Shown: positions 32,733-44,058, counted from the stretch's first letter. The stretch is DNA of 64,000 nucleotides from Phyllobacterium calauticae (GCF_019991125.1 NZ_JAGENB010000002.1:124001-188000), one strand, 5' to 3'. Program-made: numbers and translations. Notes: a model not told the origin generated them from the letters alone.

Positions 32733-34814
32733 TCACCGGCCTTCGCGGTACCACATGCTGCCAAGGACAAGGATCATCGCGGCAAGGCCGAGGAAGCCGG
32801 AGAACAGCGGCAGGCGGTTGACGCTTTTCAGCACCGTTTCACTGGTTGGGCGCAAGCCGATCCAGTTGTCGCCGCTGGCACTGGCAAAGCTGCGCGAGGC
32901 GACGATGCTGGGCACCTCAATCGATGTCTGGTCTGCGGTTGCCCGCAGGCGGCGGGCACCGCCGCCGGTTTCGCGGGCGAAGCCGTCGAGCTTGGCTGTC
33001 GTCGATATGTAATCGGCAAACTCCGGCGCATCGACCGGCCCGACATGGGCCAGCGTCGTCAGATCGCCATTGGCAACCTGAAACAAGCCGATTTCCGTTG
33101 TCGGTATCGCGGCGGTGAACACGCCGGGTTCGGTCTCGGTGAGCGGGATGTCCTGTTTTTTGCCGGATGGCGTGATGATGCTGGCCTGCTGGGCGGTCTT
33201 CTTCATCGTCTGGCGGCGGATTTCGAGATTGCGGCCACTGCCCGTTGCGGTCAGGGCTTCCTCTTCCAGTTCAGGTTCCTTCATCAGCCAATGGGCAATC
33301 CGGCGGTAGAGCGCGGCATGCGGGCCGCCGCCTTCAAAGCCGCGCGCCCACAGCCAGCCCTGATCGGACAGGAACATGCCGACCCGGCCTTCGCCGATAC
33401 GGTTGAGCACGAGCAACGGCTTGTCGCCGGCATTCATCACGACCGTGCCATCCGGCTTGTTGACATCGATGACACGGAACCAGCGGCTCCACTGCGGCGG
33501 TTCCTGCGTGCTGCCTTCAAGGCCGCGCGTCACGGGATGGCGTTTGCCATCGTCGCTCAGGCGCGGATAGAAAGCTTTCTCGGTGACATCGCCCGTCGGC
33601 GTAGCCGGCAGGATGGTCAGGAGCGGTGTGTTGGCGATGGAGACGTTGCCCGCATATTCGGGACCGGCGGCAATCAGCAATGCGCCGCCCTTCTGCACAT
33701 AGTCGTTGATATAGTCGTAATAGAGCAGCGGCAGCACGTCGCGGTGCTGATAGCGATCGAAGATGATGAGATCGAACTGGTCGATCTTCTCGACGAACAA
33801 TTCCCGCGTCGGGAAAGCGATCAGCGACAGTTCATTGATCGGCGTGCTGTCCTGTTTTTCCGGCGGGCGCAGAATGGTGAAGTGGACGAGATCCACCGAA
33901 GCATCGGATTTCAGCAGGTTGCGCCATGTGCGCTCGCCATTGTGCGGCTCGCCGGAAACCAGCAGTACTTTCAGGTTCTCGCGGATGCCATCGACCATGG
34001 CGACGGCGCGGTTGTTGATTTCGGTCAGCTCGTTGGGAACGGCATCGACCGCCAGCTCGACAATATTGACGCCGGCGCGCGGCAGCGTCACCGCAAGCGG
34101 CATTTCCTTGCCGATGACGGCATCCTGCGACAATACCTCGTTGCCGTTCACCCGCACGGTGACGCGCGCCCGGCCGCCCTGGGGTTCACCGGCGGCCGTG
34201 ACCTTGTAGGTCATCTGCTGCGGTTTGCCGGTGATGCCGAAGCGCGGCGCCCGGACAAACTGGATGCGCCGGTCGATCTCGCCCGGCCTGCCGGTGATCA
34301 GGCCATGGACCGGCGCGTTGAAACCCAGCGCCGCAACATTGTTCGGGATATCGTGGATCTGCCCGTCGGTGATCATGATGGCGCCGCCGATGCGCGAGGG
34401 CGGAACATCGCGGAATGCACCGTTCATGGCCTGGAACAGCCGCGTGGCCGTGGCATCGTCGGTTTCGCTGGCGCGGTTGGTCTCGACGGTCCGCACCTCG
34501 AACTGCGGCAGGCGCGCCAGCGCGGCCTGGACCTGCTTGAGCGCCTCGGTCGTATCGGCGGTGCGGTCGCCGATATCCTGGCTCTGGCTGCGGTCGGCAA
34601 TCACGGCGACGACGCTTTTGAGCGGCTCGCGTTCCTCGTTGATGACAACGGGATTGAACAGGGCCATGGCCAGCGCGGCCACGGCCAGCAGGCGGATCAC
34701 GCTGCCGCGCTGGCGCAGATACAGGCCTGCCAGTGCAAGCGCCAGCAAAGGCAGGAGCAGCAATGCCAGAAGTGAGGTCGAGAGCAGGGGCTGGAAGTCG
34801 AGGGAGAGATACAT
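32733..34814 (-). CDS. Large membrane protein of the MoxR cluster
   Basis: A 693-residue protein. Two N-terminal membrane segments (LLSTSLLALLLLPLLALALA, then VIRLLAVAALAMALFNPVVI), a large extracytoplasmic region and a C-terminal membrane segment (LFSGFLGLAAMILVLGSMWY). The region after the first helices looks like a degenerate von Willebrand A/BatA-like fold (VVAVIADRSQSQDIGDRT), followed by a glutamine-amidotransferase-like segment (YVQKGGALLIAAGPEYAG). It is the last gene of moxR, DUF58 and DUF4159, 1 base after the previous stop. Probably part of an envelope chaperone-type complex, by family context. Confidence 0.85.
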   Translation of the reverse strand: MYLSLDFQPLLSTSLLALLLLPLLALALAGLYLRQRGSVIRLLAVAALAMALFNPVVINEEREPLKSVVAVIADRSQSQDIGDRTADTTEALKQVQAALARLPQFEVRTVETNRASETDDATATRLFQAMNGAFRDVPPSRIGGAIMITDGQIHDIPNNVAALGFNAPVHGLITGRPGEIDRRIQFVRAPRFGITGKPQQMTYKVTAAGEPQGGRARVTVRVNGNEVLSQDAVIGKEMPLAVTLPRAGVNIVELAVDAVPNELTEINNRAVAMVDGIRENLKVLLVSGEPHNGERTWRNLLKSDASVDLVHFTILRPPEKQDSTPINELSLIAFPTRELFVEKIDQFDLIIFDRYQHRDVLPLLYYDYINDYVQKGGALLIAAGPEYAGNVSIANTPLLTILPATPTGDVTEKAFYPRLSDDGKRHPVTRGLEGSTQEPPQWSRWFRVIDVNKPDGTVVMNAGDKPLLVLNRIGEGRVGMFLSDQGWLWARGFEGGGPHAALYRRIAHWLMKEPELEEEALTATGSGRNLEIRRQTMKKTAQQASIITPSGKKQDIPLTETEPGVFTAAIPTTEIGLFQVANGDLTTLAHVGPVDAPEFADYISTTAKLDGFARETGGGARRLRATADQTSIEVPSIVASRSFASASGDNWIGLRPTSETVLKSVNRLPLFSGFLGLAAMILVLGSMWYREGR

Positions 34815-34815
34815 G

Positions 34816-37650
34816 TCAGTTCGCCAGCCGCTTCAGGAGATCGGGCACGTGCACCTGATCGGATTTGTAGTTGCCGGTCAGCATGTACATGACGATGTTG
34901 ATGCCCGCGCGATAGGCGAGAACCCGCTGATCCGGATCATTGGGGATCGTCGGGAGCAGGGGAGCGCCGCTGGCGTTGACGGCCCAGGCGCCCGCGAGAT
35001 CATTGCCGGTTATCATGATGGGCGAAACGCCGTCGCCGACCCGCACCGGGCGGTCCTTGTTGGCTTCGGGTGCCTGCGAGGCCTGCACCCAGAGCTGGCT
35101 GCCGCGGAACCGGCCGGGGAAATCCTGCAGGATATAGAAGGCCTTGGTCAGCACATGGTCATTGGGCACCGGTTCCAGCGCCGGTATGTTCATGCCGGAA
35201 AGAATGTCGCGCAGGCGCGCATTGGCCGGTGTCGAGCTGTTGTCGAAGCTGATGGCGGCCGCATCCTGATCGCGCGTGTCGAACAGAACGGTTCCGCCCT
35301 GCTGCATATAGGCATCGATCTTGGCAATCGCGGCCTGCGACGGCATTTTGGCCGCGGGGTCGACGGGCCAATAGATCAGCGGAAAGAAGGCGAGCTCATC
35401 GGTTTCCGGGTTGACGCCTATGGGTTCGCCGGGCTCCAGCGCGGTGCTGTCGGCAAGTGCCCTGGAAAGCCCGAAAAGGCCCGCTTTGCTGATGTCGTCA
35501 ACGGCACGATCCCCGGTGATGATATAGGCGAGGTGCGTGGCATTGACCGCGTCCAGGATCGTCTGGTCGCCCGGTTTGCTGTCGTTCTGCTGGGCATGCG
35601 CCGGAGAGGGACCGAATGCCAGGATGGCGGGAATGAGCAGGATCGCCAGGGAGGCGGCGGTAACCGTCTTGAAGCGGCGGCGCAAATGCCCGCCAAGCCA
35701 GAGAATGGCAAGCGCATCGAGCGCCAGCAGCAGGGCGGCGAGCCCGAAGAGCGGTCCACGCAGCGGCACCGATTCATCGACGGCATAGCGTGCCGTGGTC
35801 ACGGGAATGGCAAGCTCGGGACGGACCAGAGGCTTGATGCCGCTGTCTGGCTTGAAGAGGTTGAGGGCGCTCATGGAATCCTCGACGCCATAAAAGCCGG
35901 GCGGATTGTCAAAGCTCACCGTGCCGGTTTCGCCTGTTTTGAGGATAAGCGGCTTGGCATCCGCACCCGGAGGGGTCAAAGCCCCTTCGGCGTTCAATGT
36001 CAGATAGGGCGGAAAGGCGCGGGAAGCCCCGGCGCCATTTTCCTGCGGCGACGGTCCGGTGTTGCGCGACAGGGTGACGATGCGGTGCAGCATGTCGACA
36101 AAACTGCCGCTGATCGGCAGGTTCGACCATGTGGCTTCCGGCGTGACGTGGAAGAGGACGAGCTGCCCGCGCCCGCGGGTCTCGCCCGTCACCAGCGGCG
36201 TGCCGTCGGCAAGATTGGCCCAGCTCTTCTCGAAGAGGTCGATGGCGGGCTCTGCCAGAACCTGGCGGTTGACGGTGACATCCTGCGGCGTCGGCAGCCC
36301 GGCAAACGGACCAGTATCCGGGAATGCGGCAACCGGCTGGGATTCCTTCCACGACAGGGCACCGCCCAGAGAACGTTCGCCCTTGCGCAGGTTGACCGGC
36401 AGAAGCGGGTCATGCTCGCTGTTGCCGGCAAGGCGCGGCCCGGCAAAGCGGATCAGTGTCCCGCCCTTGGCAACCCAGTCCACCATGGCCTGTTCGGTCT
36501 CGCCGGGCAGTTTGCCGATATCGGCCATGATGATGACGGACGGCTTCTGCTCCAGAAGTTCGGGGATGGCCTTGATCAGCTCCGCATTGCGCGGCCGCAG
36601 GAGATCGGCGAAGGGCTCAAGCGCGCGTGAAATGTAATAGAGCGGCGACAGCAGGGGCTGCGACAGATCCGCTTCGGAACCGGACAGCAGGGCGACGCGG
36701 CGGCGCTTGTTGTTGTCGTCGACAAGGAACGTGGCGCCCGCATGCGGGGCGTTGTCGATGCGCAGGCTGTGAAAGTCGTTGCGCAGCTCGTAGGGCGCCG
36801 TAATGACGGCTTCGCCGGTCGCTTCATTGGCCCGGAAAACCAGTCCGGTTTCGGCGATGCGGCGGCCTTTTTCATCATAGGCGCCGATGGTGATGCCGCC
36901 CGAGGCGCGGCTGTCATCGGAACGCACGGCGTGGACGGTGAGCCCGTTCGCATTGTTCTCCACCTGCCGGATGGCAGAAAGGGCTGCGATCGACGGCTGA
37001 TACCAGATTACCGAAGCGATCCCGCTCCCCTCCATGGATTTGATGGCCGTCGCCGCCTGCGGGGTGTCGACACCGTCGTTGAGATAGGCGACGCGCACGC
37101 CTTTGACATTGGCAAGGACGGCCTTCAGCCGGTCGAAGGCAGCGCTGCGGTTGACGGGAATCGGCCGGACATTCAGCGCACGCAGCCGCTCGAGCGCGGT
37201 TGCGGCATCGAACGGGCCGACATCGGCATTCAGTTTCTCGGCCGTACCCAGGATGTAGATCAGCGCGCCGGAGGCATTGGCATCGGCGATGAGCCGTTCC
37301 GCCGTTTCCTTGCGCGCGGTCCATTCCTCATTGGAGGACCAGCCATTGTCGAGCACGATGGCGACCGGCTCCTTGCCGCTCAAAGTCTCGGCGCGCGGAT
37401 TCCATACGGGTTCGGCGAGCGCGAGAATGACGAGCGCTGCCAGCACAAGCCGCAGCAGGGTCAGCCACCACGGGCTGCGGTCCGGCGTTTCCTCTTTCTT
37501 GAGGATCTGGGCCAGAATTTTCAGCGGCGGGAAGGATTCCCGGACCGGCCGCGGCGGCGTCGCCCGCAGCAGCCACCAGATAACGGGCAGGGCCAGAAGC
37601 CCCAGAAGAATTGCCGGTGCGCCGAGGGCAAGGGGAAAGGCACCCATCAT
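34816..37650 (-). CDS. BatA-like, DUF4159-containing membrane protein
   Basis: A 944-residue protein. The ATG at 37650 overlaps the DUF58 stop (ATGA) and begins MMGAFPLALGAPAILLGLLA, the BatA-type N-terminal membrane segment. A VWA-like stretch follows (EPVAIVLDNGWSSNEEW), then a second membrane pair near residue 640-690 (PLFGLAALLLALDALAILWL). A C-terminal DUF4159 domain is visible from about residue 720 (THLAYIITGDRAVDD, then DAYMQQGGTVLFDTRD). The longer reading to 37767 overlaps DUF58 and is rejected. It works with MoxR and DUF58 neighbours. Confidence 0.88.
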   Translation of the reverse strand: MMGAFPLALGAPAILLGLLALPVIWWLLRATPPRPVRESFPPLKILAQILKKEETPDRSPWWLTLLRLVLAALVILALAEPVWNPRAETLSGKEPVAIVLDNGWSSNEEWTARKETAERLIADANASGALIYILGTAEKLNADVGPFDAATALERLRALNVRPIPVNRSAAFDRLKAVLANVKGVRVAYLNDGVDTPQAATAIKSMEGSGIASVIWYQPSIAALSAIRQVENNANGLTVHAVRSDDSRASGGITIGAYDEKGRRIAETGLVFRANEATGEAVITAPYELRNDFHSLRIDNAPHAGATFLVDDNNKRRRVALLSGSEADLSQPLLSPLYYISRALEPFADLLRPRNAELIKAIPELLEQKPSVIIMADIGKLPGETEQAMVDWVAKGGTLIRFAGPRLAGNSEHDPLLPVNLRKGERSLGGALSWKESQPVAAFPDTGPFAGLPTPQDVTVNRQVLAEPAIDLFEKSWANLADGTPLVTGETRGRGQLVLFHVTPEATWSNLPISGSFVDMLHRIVTLSRNTGPSPQENGAGASRAFPPYLTLNAEGALTPPGADAKPLILKTGETGTVSFDNPPGFYGVEDSMSALNLFKPDSGIKPLVRPELAIPVTTARYAVDESVPLRGPLFGLAALLLALDALAILWLGGHLRRRFKTVTAASLAILLIPAILAFGPSPAHAQQNDSKPGDQTILDAVNATHLAYIITGDRAVDDISKAGLFGLSRALADSTALEPGEPIGVNPETDELAFFPLIYWPVDPAAKMPSQAAIAKIDAYMQQGGTVLFDTRDQDAAAISFDNSSTPANARLRDILSGMNIPALEPVPNDHVLTKAFYILQDFPGRFRGSQLWVQASQAPEANKDRPVRVGDGVSPIMITGNDLAGAWAVNASGAPLLPTIPNDPDQRVLAYRAGINIVMYMLTGNYKSDQVHVPDLLKRLAN

Positions 37651-38560
37651 AGGCCCGTCCTCTGATACCCGGCATCGGCGGTCATGTTCAGGTGCACGGA
37701 AACCAGCGCTTCGGAGGCAAGGCGGTCGGTGCGGTTGGCGGTGTAGCTCCAGCCGATCCGGCGGCAATAGGCGCTGAGTGTTTCACGCCGGGCAAGGAAC
37801 AGGCGCTTGTATTCCTCGGCATAGTCCTGCGCCCGGCCGACGGTCAGCATCGCGCCGGATTCCGGATCGACGAATTCCGTGCGCCGCTTGTAGGGGAAAT
37901 CCGCTTCGGCCGGATCGTAGATTTCGACCAGATGCGCGCGGGCGCCGCGCTGGGCAATCTGCTCAAGCAGGGCAAGCGTCTCGTTGACCGGCTCGAGAAA
38001 ATCGCTGACCAGCACGACATCGGAAAAGCGCCGCACCTTGCTGAAATCCGGCTGCTTCGGCAGGTCGATCACGTGCGACAGCGCAACCGCCAGTCGCTCA
38101 GCGCCATTGGCGGCAGAGGTCGGATCGGTCACGTCGGGAAAGGCAATGCGCTCGCCGCTGCGCGACAAAAGCTCGGCCAATGCCAGGATGAGCACAAGCG
38201 CGCGCGATTCCTTCGATACCTGCGCCATATCCGATTTGTAGAGCATGGAGGCCGAGGAATCGGCCCACAGCCAAACCGTATGGGCGGCTTCCCATTCCTG
38301 ATCCCTGACATAGGTGCGGTCATCGCGTGCCGAACGGCGCCAGTCGATGCGCGCGATGGCTTCGCCGTCCGTGTAGGGCCGGAACTGCCAGAACGTCTCG
38401 CCGACGCCGCTCTTGCGGCGGCCATGCCAGCCGGTATTCGTGGTGTTGGCGATGCGGCGGGCTTCGACCAGAAGATCGGGCAACAAAGCGGCGCGCTGGC
38501 GTGCACGCGCCAGCGCCTCGCGTGTCGCGGTCTTCTGGACCTGCGCGCCGATGGCTGCCA

Positions 38561-38561
<1 letters not shown>
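37647..38561 (-). CDS. DUF58 domain protein
   Basis: A 304-residue protein with the DUF58 core RPYTDGEAIARIDWRRSARD and the following RTYVRDQEWEAAHTVWLW, then ADSSASM, an abbreviated MIDAS-like motif (DSSAS). No membrane segment is seen. The proximity to MoxR is the classical MoxR-DUF58 pairing, in which the ATPase is thought to act on VWA-containing partners. It overlaps moxR by 1 base and the DUF4159 gene by 4 bases. Confidence 0.92.
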
Positions 38562-39568
<1,007 letters not shown>

Positions 39569-39702
39569 GGTTTACCTCGTCTCTGGCCTGCGGAGCTGGT
39601 TTATGGTCAGCTTCACACTTAAATGAGTCTAGATCACTATGACATGCAGACAAGCGGTTTAACGGTGACTATTTCGTGACGAATGAACAAAAAGGTCTTG
39701 GT

Positions 39703-40311
39703 ATGGCACAGTCAGAGGGCACGTTGCGCGATGCGGCAGGGCTTGAAGCGCTGATTTCGCGCGCCGCGGCGCAAGGCAAGGGCCTGCCGCCGGTGGAAAA
39801 GTGGAACCCCGACTTCTGCGGCGATCTCGATATGGAGATCAAGGCGGATGGCACCTGGTTCTACATGGGAACACCCATCGGTCGCGCACCGCTGGTCCGG
39901 CTGTTCTCCACGGTCCTGCGCCGGGATGCCGATGGCAAGACCTATCTTGTCACGCCCGTCGAGAAAGTCGGTATCCGCGTCGAGGATGCGCCCTTCCTTG
40001 GTGTCGAGCTCAATGTGTCCGGTGAAGGCGATGACCAGATCATGACGTTCCGCACTAATGTCGGCGATATCGTCGAGGCAAATGCCGACAATCCCTTGCG
40101 CTTTGTCATCGATCCGGCCAATGGCGGGCTTAAGCCCTATGTGCTGGTGCGCGGACGGCTGGAAGCCTTGCTGGCGCGCCCGGTCATGTACGAACTGGTC
40201 AGCCATGGCGAAGACCTTGTGATCGACGGCAAGTCCATGTTTGCCGTGCGCTCCGGGGGAGTGGTCTTTCCCATCATGCCGTCCGATGAGCTGGAAGAGC
40301 AAAGCCTATGA
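39703..40311 (+). CDS. DUF1285 protein
   Basis: A 202-residue protein from the ATG at 39703 (AAGG seven bases upstream); a GTG at 39676 would add nine residues. The conserved segment VEKWNPDFCGDLDMEIKADG followed by TWFYMGTPIGRAPLVRLFST matches the DUF1285 family, whose role is unknown. No signal peptide or membrane segment. It overlaps the next gene by 4 bases, and the DUF1285-NUDIX-cca order behind a divergent MoxR operon is a common alphaproteobacterial arrangement. Confidence 0.88.
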   Translation: MAQSEGTLRDAAGLEALISRAAAQGKGLPPVEKWNPDFCGDLDMEIKADGTWFYMGTPIGRAPLVRLFSTVLRRDADGKTYLVTPVEKVGIRVEDAPFLGVELNVSGEGDDQIMTFRTNVGDIVEANADNPLRFVIDPANGGLKPYVLVRGRLEALLARPVMYELVSHGEDLVIDGKSMFAVRSGGVVFPIMPSDELEEQSL

Positions 40312-40949
40312 GCCAGACCCTGCGGCATGAAGATGGCTTTTCCGCCCGGGCCTTTGCGCAGCGCGTCGCCGCGAAGGGCCATGAGACGCTGAGCGTCGAT
40401 CATGGCGACCACCTGCTTAATCCCGACCTCGATGCCCTGATCGCGGCGACCAAACTGCGCGAGGCGGCGGTGCTGATCCCCATCGTCGATCACGGGGATG
40501 AAGCGGGCGTCATTCTCACCCTGCGCAATGCCAACATGCGCAAGCATTCGGGCCAGGTGGCGTTTCCCGGCGGCGCCATCGATCCGGAAGACGATTTCCA
40601 GCCGGAAAAGGCGGCGCTGCGGGAAGCGCATGAGGAGATCGGCCTGGAAGGGCGGCATGTCGAGCTGCTCGGCCGTCTGCCGCGCTATCTCACCACGACA
40701 GGTTATTCCATCACCCCGGTGCTCGGGCTCGTTCATCCGCCATTCGACCTGACGCCCAATCCGGATGAGGTGGCCGATGTGTTCGAAGTGCCATTGTCCT
40801 TTCTGATGAATCCTGCCAACCACCGCAGGGAAAGCCGGATATGGCAGGACAAGGAACGCTTCTATTATACGATGCCGTTCGGCGACCGCTTCATCTGGGG
40901 CGTTACGGCGGGCATCATCCGCACACTTTATGAAAGGCTCTATTCTTGA
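40308..40949 (+). CDS. CoA pyrophosphatase (NUDIX, NudL-like)
   Basis: A 213-residue NUDIX hydrolase. The box is GGAIDPEDDFQPEKAALREA followed by HEEIGLEG, a full GX5EX7REUXEEXGU pattern of the coenzyme A type. The preceding LRNANMRKHSGQVAFPGG is the CoA-pyrophosphatase hallmark (UPF0035). It likely splits CoA into phosphopantetheine and ADP. It overlaps DUF1285 and cca by 4 bases each, so the three are co-translated. Confidence 0.92.
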   Translation: MSQTLRHEDGFSARAFAQRVAAKGHETLSVDHGDHLLNPDLDALIAATKLREAAVLIPIVDHGDEAGVILTLRNANMRKHSGQVAFPGGAIDPEDDFQPEKAALREAHEEIGLEGRHVELLGRLPRYLTTTGYSITPVLGLVHPPFDLTPNPDEVADVFEVPLSFLMNPANHRRESRIWQDKERFYYTMPFGDRFIWGVTAGIIRTLYERLYS

Positions 40950-42220
40950 GCATGACAGTATCGATTGCCGGCAAGGCCCCATGGCTGAAGAACGAGGCTT
41001 TGCAAAGGCTGCTCGCCGCCCTTTCCGCCGATGGAGAGGGCGCACGCATCGTCGGCGGCGCGGTGCGCAATGCGCTTCTCGGGCAAGAGGTGTCCGATCT
41101 CGATATCGCAACCACCTGTGTGCCGGATGAAACGATTCACCGGGCGCAGGCGGCGGGGTTCAAGACCGTGCCGACCGGTATCAGCCATGGCACGGTGACC
41201 GTTGTCGCCGACAAGCGGCCGTTCGAGGTGACCACGCTGCGCGCCGATCTCGAGACTGACGGGCGCCACGCATCCGTTGCCTTCGGCCGCGACTGGCAGG
41301 TCGATGCGGACCGGCGCGATTTCACCATCAATGCGCTCTACGTCGAAGCGGATGGCACGATCGTCGATCTGGTTGGCGGTCTTGCCGATATTGAAAGCCG
41401 GACCCTGCGCTTCATCGGCGATGCGGAACAGCGCATCCGCGAGGATTACCTGCGCATCCTGCGCTTCTTCCGGTTTTTTGCCTGGTATGGCCATGGCCGT
41501 CCCGAGAGCGAAGGCCTGAAGGCCTGCGCCCGCCTGAAGGACGGCTTGGCGCAGCTGTCGGCGGAGCGTATCTGGTCGGAGCTGAAGAAGATGCTGGCAG
41601 CGCCGGATCCTTCGCGCGCCCTGTTGTGGATGCGTCAGGCGGGCGTGCTGACGGCGGTTCTGCCCGAGAGCGAGAAATGGGGCATCGATGCGATCCATGG
41701 TCTCGTCAAAACGGAAAAGGAACTTGGCTGGCCGGCTGATCCGCTGCTGCGCCTTGCCAGCATGATCCCGCCCGATGCGGAGCGCACCCATGCCATGGCG
41801 GTGCGCCTCAAGCTTTCCAATCACGAGCGCGAGCGGCTGGAAGCCTGGGCTGGTGCCGTCCTGCCCAGTGCCGAAATTTCCGAGGCGGGTTTTGCCAAGC
41901 GGCTTTATCGCAGCGACCGGCAGGGCATGATGGACCGCCTGCGCCTTGCGCTGGTTTCCGCGCGCATGCAGGCGCTCAACGACAATGCCGCCATGATGCG
42001 TGCCGGTCATCTGTCAAAACTGCTGGAATTTGCCGGGCGGTACGAGAAGCCCAAATTCCCCGTTTCCGGCGGCGATCTCATCGCTGCCGGTCTGGAAAAG
42101 GGCCCCGATGTGGGCAAGCTGCAACGCGCGCTCGAGGATGCGTGGATTGACTCGGGCTTTACGCTGGACCGTGATGCGCTGCTTGCCAGAATTCCCGACC
42201 TGACAGGAAAGCCTGTCTAG
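40946..42220 (+). CDS. cca: CCA tRNA nucleotidyltransferase
   Basis: A 424-residue enzyme adding CCA to tRNA 3' ends. The nucleotidyltransferase core has RIVGGAVRNALLGQEVSDLD, with the Asp pair in DLDIATTC, then GTVTVVADKRPFEVTTLR and RRDFTINALYVE. The RNA-binding helical part follows. It resembles the alphaproteobacterial poly(A)-polymerase-like CCA enzymes. It ends in a 4-base convergent overlap with the small DUF1059 gene on the other strand. Confidence 0.94.
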   Translation: MSMTVSIAGKAPWLKNEALQRLLAALSADGEGARIVGGAVRNALLGQEVSDLDIATTCVPDETIHRAQAAGFKTVPTGISHGTVTVVADKRPFEVTTLRADLETDGRHASVAFGRDWQVDADRRDFTINALYVEADGTIVDLVGGLADIESRTLRFIGDAEQRIREDYLRILRFFRFFAWYGHGRPESEGLKACARLKDGLAQLSAERIWSELKKMLAAPDPSRALLWMRQAGVLTAVLPESEKWGIDAIHGLVKTEKELGWPADPLLRLASMIPPDAERTHAMAVRLKLSNHERERLEAWAGAVLPSAEISEAGFAKRLYRSDRQGMMDRLRLALVSARMQALNDNAAMMRAGHLSKLLEFAGRYEKPKFPVSGGDLIAAGLEKGPDVGKLQRALEDAWIDSGFTLDRDALLARIPDLTGKPV

Positions 42221-42399
42221 GCAGCCTTGCCCTTTTCAGGCTGGATATTGGCCTTGATCGTTTCGAGCATGGCTTCGCGGATGGCCGTCTCGCCGTGGGT
42301 TTCGCGAAGGTGCTCGGTGGCGCGGCGGATGATCTCGGCTTCGGTGTCGTGACGGGTATGCCACTGGCAACCGGGAACGATGCAATGAAGTTCTTTCAT
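42217..42399 (-). CDS. DUF1059 small protein
   Basis: A 60-residue protein starting at the ATG at 42399 (MKELHCIVPGCQWHTRHDTE), with the AEIIRRATEHLRETHGE helix typical of the DUF1059 family. The upstream in-frame ATG at 42447 adds 16 residues that are not conserved in character. Two Cys (6, 11) and several His may form a small metal or redox site. The function is unknown. It overlaps the 3' end of cca by 4 bases. Confidence 0.83.
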   Translation of the reverse strand: MKELHCIVPGCQWHTRHDTEAEIIRRATEHLRETHGETAIREAMLETIKANIQPEKGKAA

Positions 42400-42523
42400 G
42401 GCCTTTTCTCCCTGTTGTGGGCCCGGTGTGACGCGGGCCCTCTCCATCGAGATACGGCTTCAGATACCGTACCGGCAGCACCATAACGCATGAAAGCCGG
42501 GATTGATCCCTGAAAAAATCACA

Positions 42524-43438
42524 TCACGGCCATTTGACCGTTGGTGGCATGGACGAAAGGATCGAATCCACGTTGCCGCCGGTCTTCAGGCCGAAGATCG
42601 TGCCGCGGTCGTAGAGCAGGTTGAATTCAACGTAGCGTCCGCGCCGGACCAGCTGTTCCTGCCGGTCTTCGGAACTCCAGTCCCGGTTGAAATTCTGCCG
42701 GACGAGATAAGGGTAGACCACCGAAAAGGCCCGGCCGACGTCGCGGGTGAAGGCAAAGTCGGCATCCCAGCCGCCATTTTCGTCGGAAGAATGCAGCCAG
42801 TCATAGAAAATGCCGCCCGTGCCGCGCGGCTCCTTGCGGTGCGGCAGATAAAAATACTCGTCGCACCAGTCCTTGAATTTCTCGTGGCTGGCGACCGCCG
42901 CATGCTTGTCGCAGACGAATTTCATCGCCTTGTGGAAGGCGGCGGTATCCGGGTCTTCCTGCGTCCGTTTGCGGTCGAGAACGGGCGTCAGGTCAGCGCC
43001 GCCGCCGAACCACTGGCGGGTGGTGACAACCATGCGCGTGTTCATGTGCACCGCCGGGACGAACGGGTTCTGCGGATGGGCAATCAGCGAGATGCCCGAG
43101 GCCCAGAAGCGCGGATCCTCATCCGCACCGGGTATCTGCTTGCGGAATTCCTGGGAAAATTCGCCATGGACGGTGGAGGTGTGGACCCCGACCTTCTCGA
43201 AGACCCGGCCATGCATGATGGACATGATCCCGCCGCCGCCGTTGCCTTCGTCGCGCTGCCATGGCGTCTGCACGAAACGGCCCGCCGGCCGGTCGGAGAG
43301 AGGGCCTTCCAGATCATCCTCGAGCTGCTCGAAACTGGCGCAGATCTTGTCGCGCAATTCGGCAAACCACGCGGTGGCGGCTGTCTTCTTGTCTTCAAGC
43401 GCTTCGGGCAGGATGGCGGGAATATCCGGGCGGTCCAT
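42524..43438 (-). CDS. hemF: Oxygen-dependent coproporphyrinogen III oxidase
   Basis: A 304-residue haem-biosynthesis enzyme converting coproporphyrinogen III to protoporphyrinogen IX using oxygen. Conserved segments: [37 protein letters not shown], and [20 protein letters not shown] near the C-terminus. The length is standard. It is divergent from the small gene at 43586. No obvious FNR-type box is seen in the 147 bases between them. Confidence 0.95.
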   Translation of the reverse strand: MDRPDIPAILPEALEDKKTAATAWFAELRDKICASFEQLEDDLEGPLSDRPAGRFVQTPWQRDEGNGGGGIMSIMHGRVFEKVGVHTSTVHGEFSQEFRKQIPGADEDPRFWASGISLIAHPQNPFVPAVHMNTRMVVTTRQWFGGGADLTPVLDRKRTQEDPDTAAFHKAMKFVCDKHAAVASHEKFKDWCDEYFYLPHRKEPRGTGGIFYDWLHSSDENGGWDADFAFTRDVGRAFSVVYPYLVRQNFNRDWSSEDRQEQLVRRGRYVEFNLLYDRGTIFGLKTGGNVDSILSSMPPTVKWP

Positions 43439-43585
43439 ATTAGCGATTCCTTCTTGCTGTGTACTTTATCACATCCGGGGCGCGGCAAAGGAAGGTGGTG
43501 TTTGGGCTATCCCAAAAAAATGACTCGTTTTCAGGGCGGGGTTTGATCTACTCTCTGCCGTACAGGGTTCAGGAAGGGATGCAAA

Positions 43586-43858
43586 ATGGTCTCCAAAGTA
43601 CCCAGGACACACTTTCCCAAGCCGCCGCTCGACGGCTTGCGCAAGCAGCTGAAGGAAAGCCGGGGCGAAGCCCCCAGGCAGCGTGGCGCATTCATCCGCG
43701 AGAGCTTCCGCCTGCCGCGTCTTGCCGCCCGGGAGAAGGCGAAGGAGTGGTTCGACCAATACCCGAAAGCGGCCTACTGGACGGAAATCGAAAGCTGGTA
43801 CGAACGGCCTGGCGACATCATCGAATTCACCATGCGCCGTTTGCCGAATGCCGACTAA
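43586..43858 (+). CDS. Small hypothetical protein
   Basis: A 90-residue basic protein with no signal or membrane segment. Pro- and Arg-rich N-terminus (SKVPRTHFPKPPLDGLRKQL), then FDQYPKAAYWTEIESWYERP toward the C-terminus with several Trp/Tyr. I do not recognise the family. The ORF has a start at the beginning of the open frame and a GGGATGCAAA upstream, a weak ribosome site. An antisense ORF of similar length (43469-43759) is considered a shadow. Confidence 0.6.
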   Translation: MVSKVPRTHFPKPPLDGLRKQLKESRGEAPRQRGAFIRESFRLPRLAAREKAKEWFDQYPKAAYWTEIESWYERPGDIIEFTMRRLPNAD

Positions 43859-44040
43859 AATCGGCTGAAAAGACCGCTGCGCGAGCGGAAATCTCGAATT
43901 TCCAGGAAAAATCGGCGTGAATTGTCAACAGCCGAACACTTTTCTTCATAAATGGCATCAAATTATTTCAATGATGGATTCAGGATTGTCATGAATCGTG
44001 GCTGACAGCCTGCCATAAAGACAGTAGAACTTTTTGCAGC

Positions 44041-44058
44041 GCCGGAGAATCTTCCGGC
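44041..44058 (+). promoter_or_regulatory. Short hairpin in the leader of the amino-acid binding protein gene
   Basis: GCCGGA, loop GAATCT, TCCGGC, followed at once by a second small repeat (GCGCAATCCGCGC). It lies 39 bases before the start codon at 44097 and lacks a T-run, so it is more likely part of the 5' leader than a terminator. Confidence 0.4.

Noticed and set aside
33045-36630. Two large plus-strand open frames across the MoxR-operon membrane proteins
   Set aside because: They lie antisense to proteins with membrane segments and recognisable domains, and lack any ribosome site or motif.
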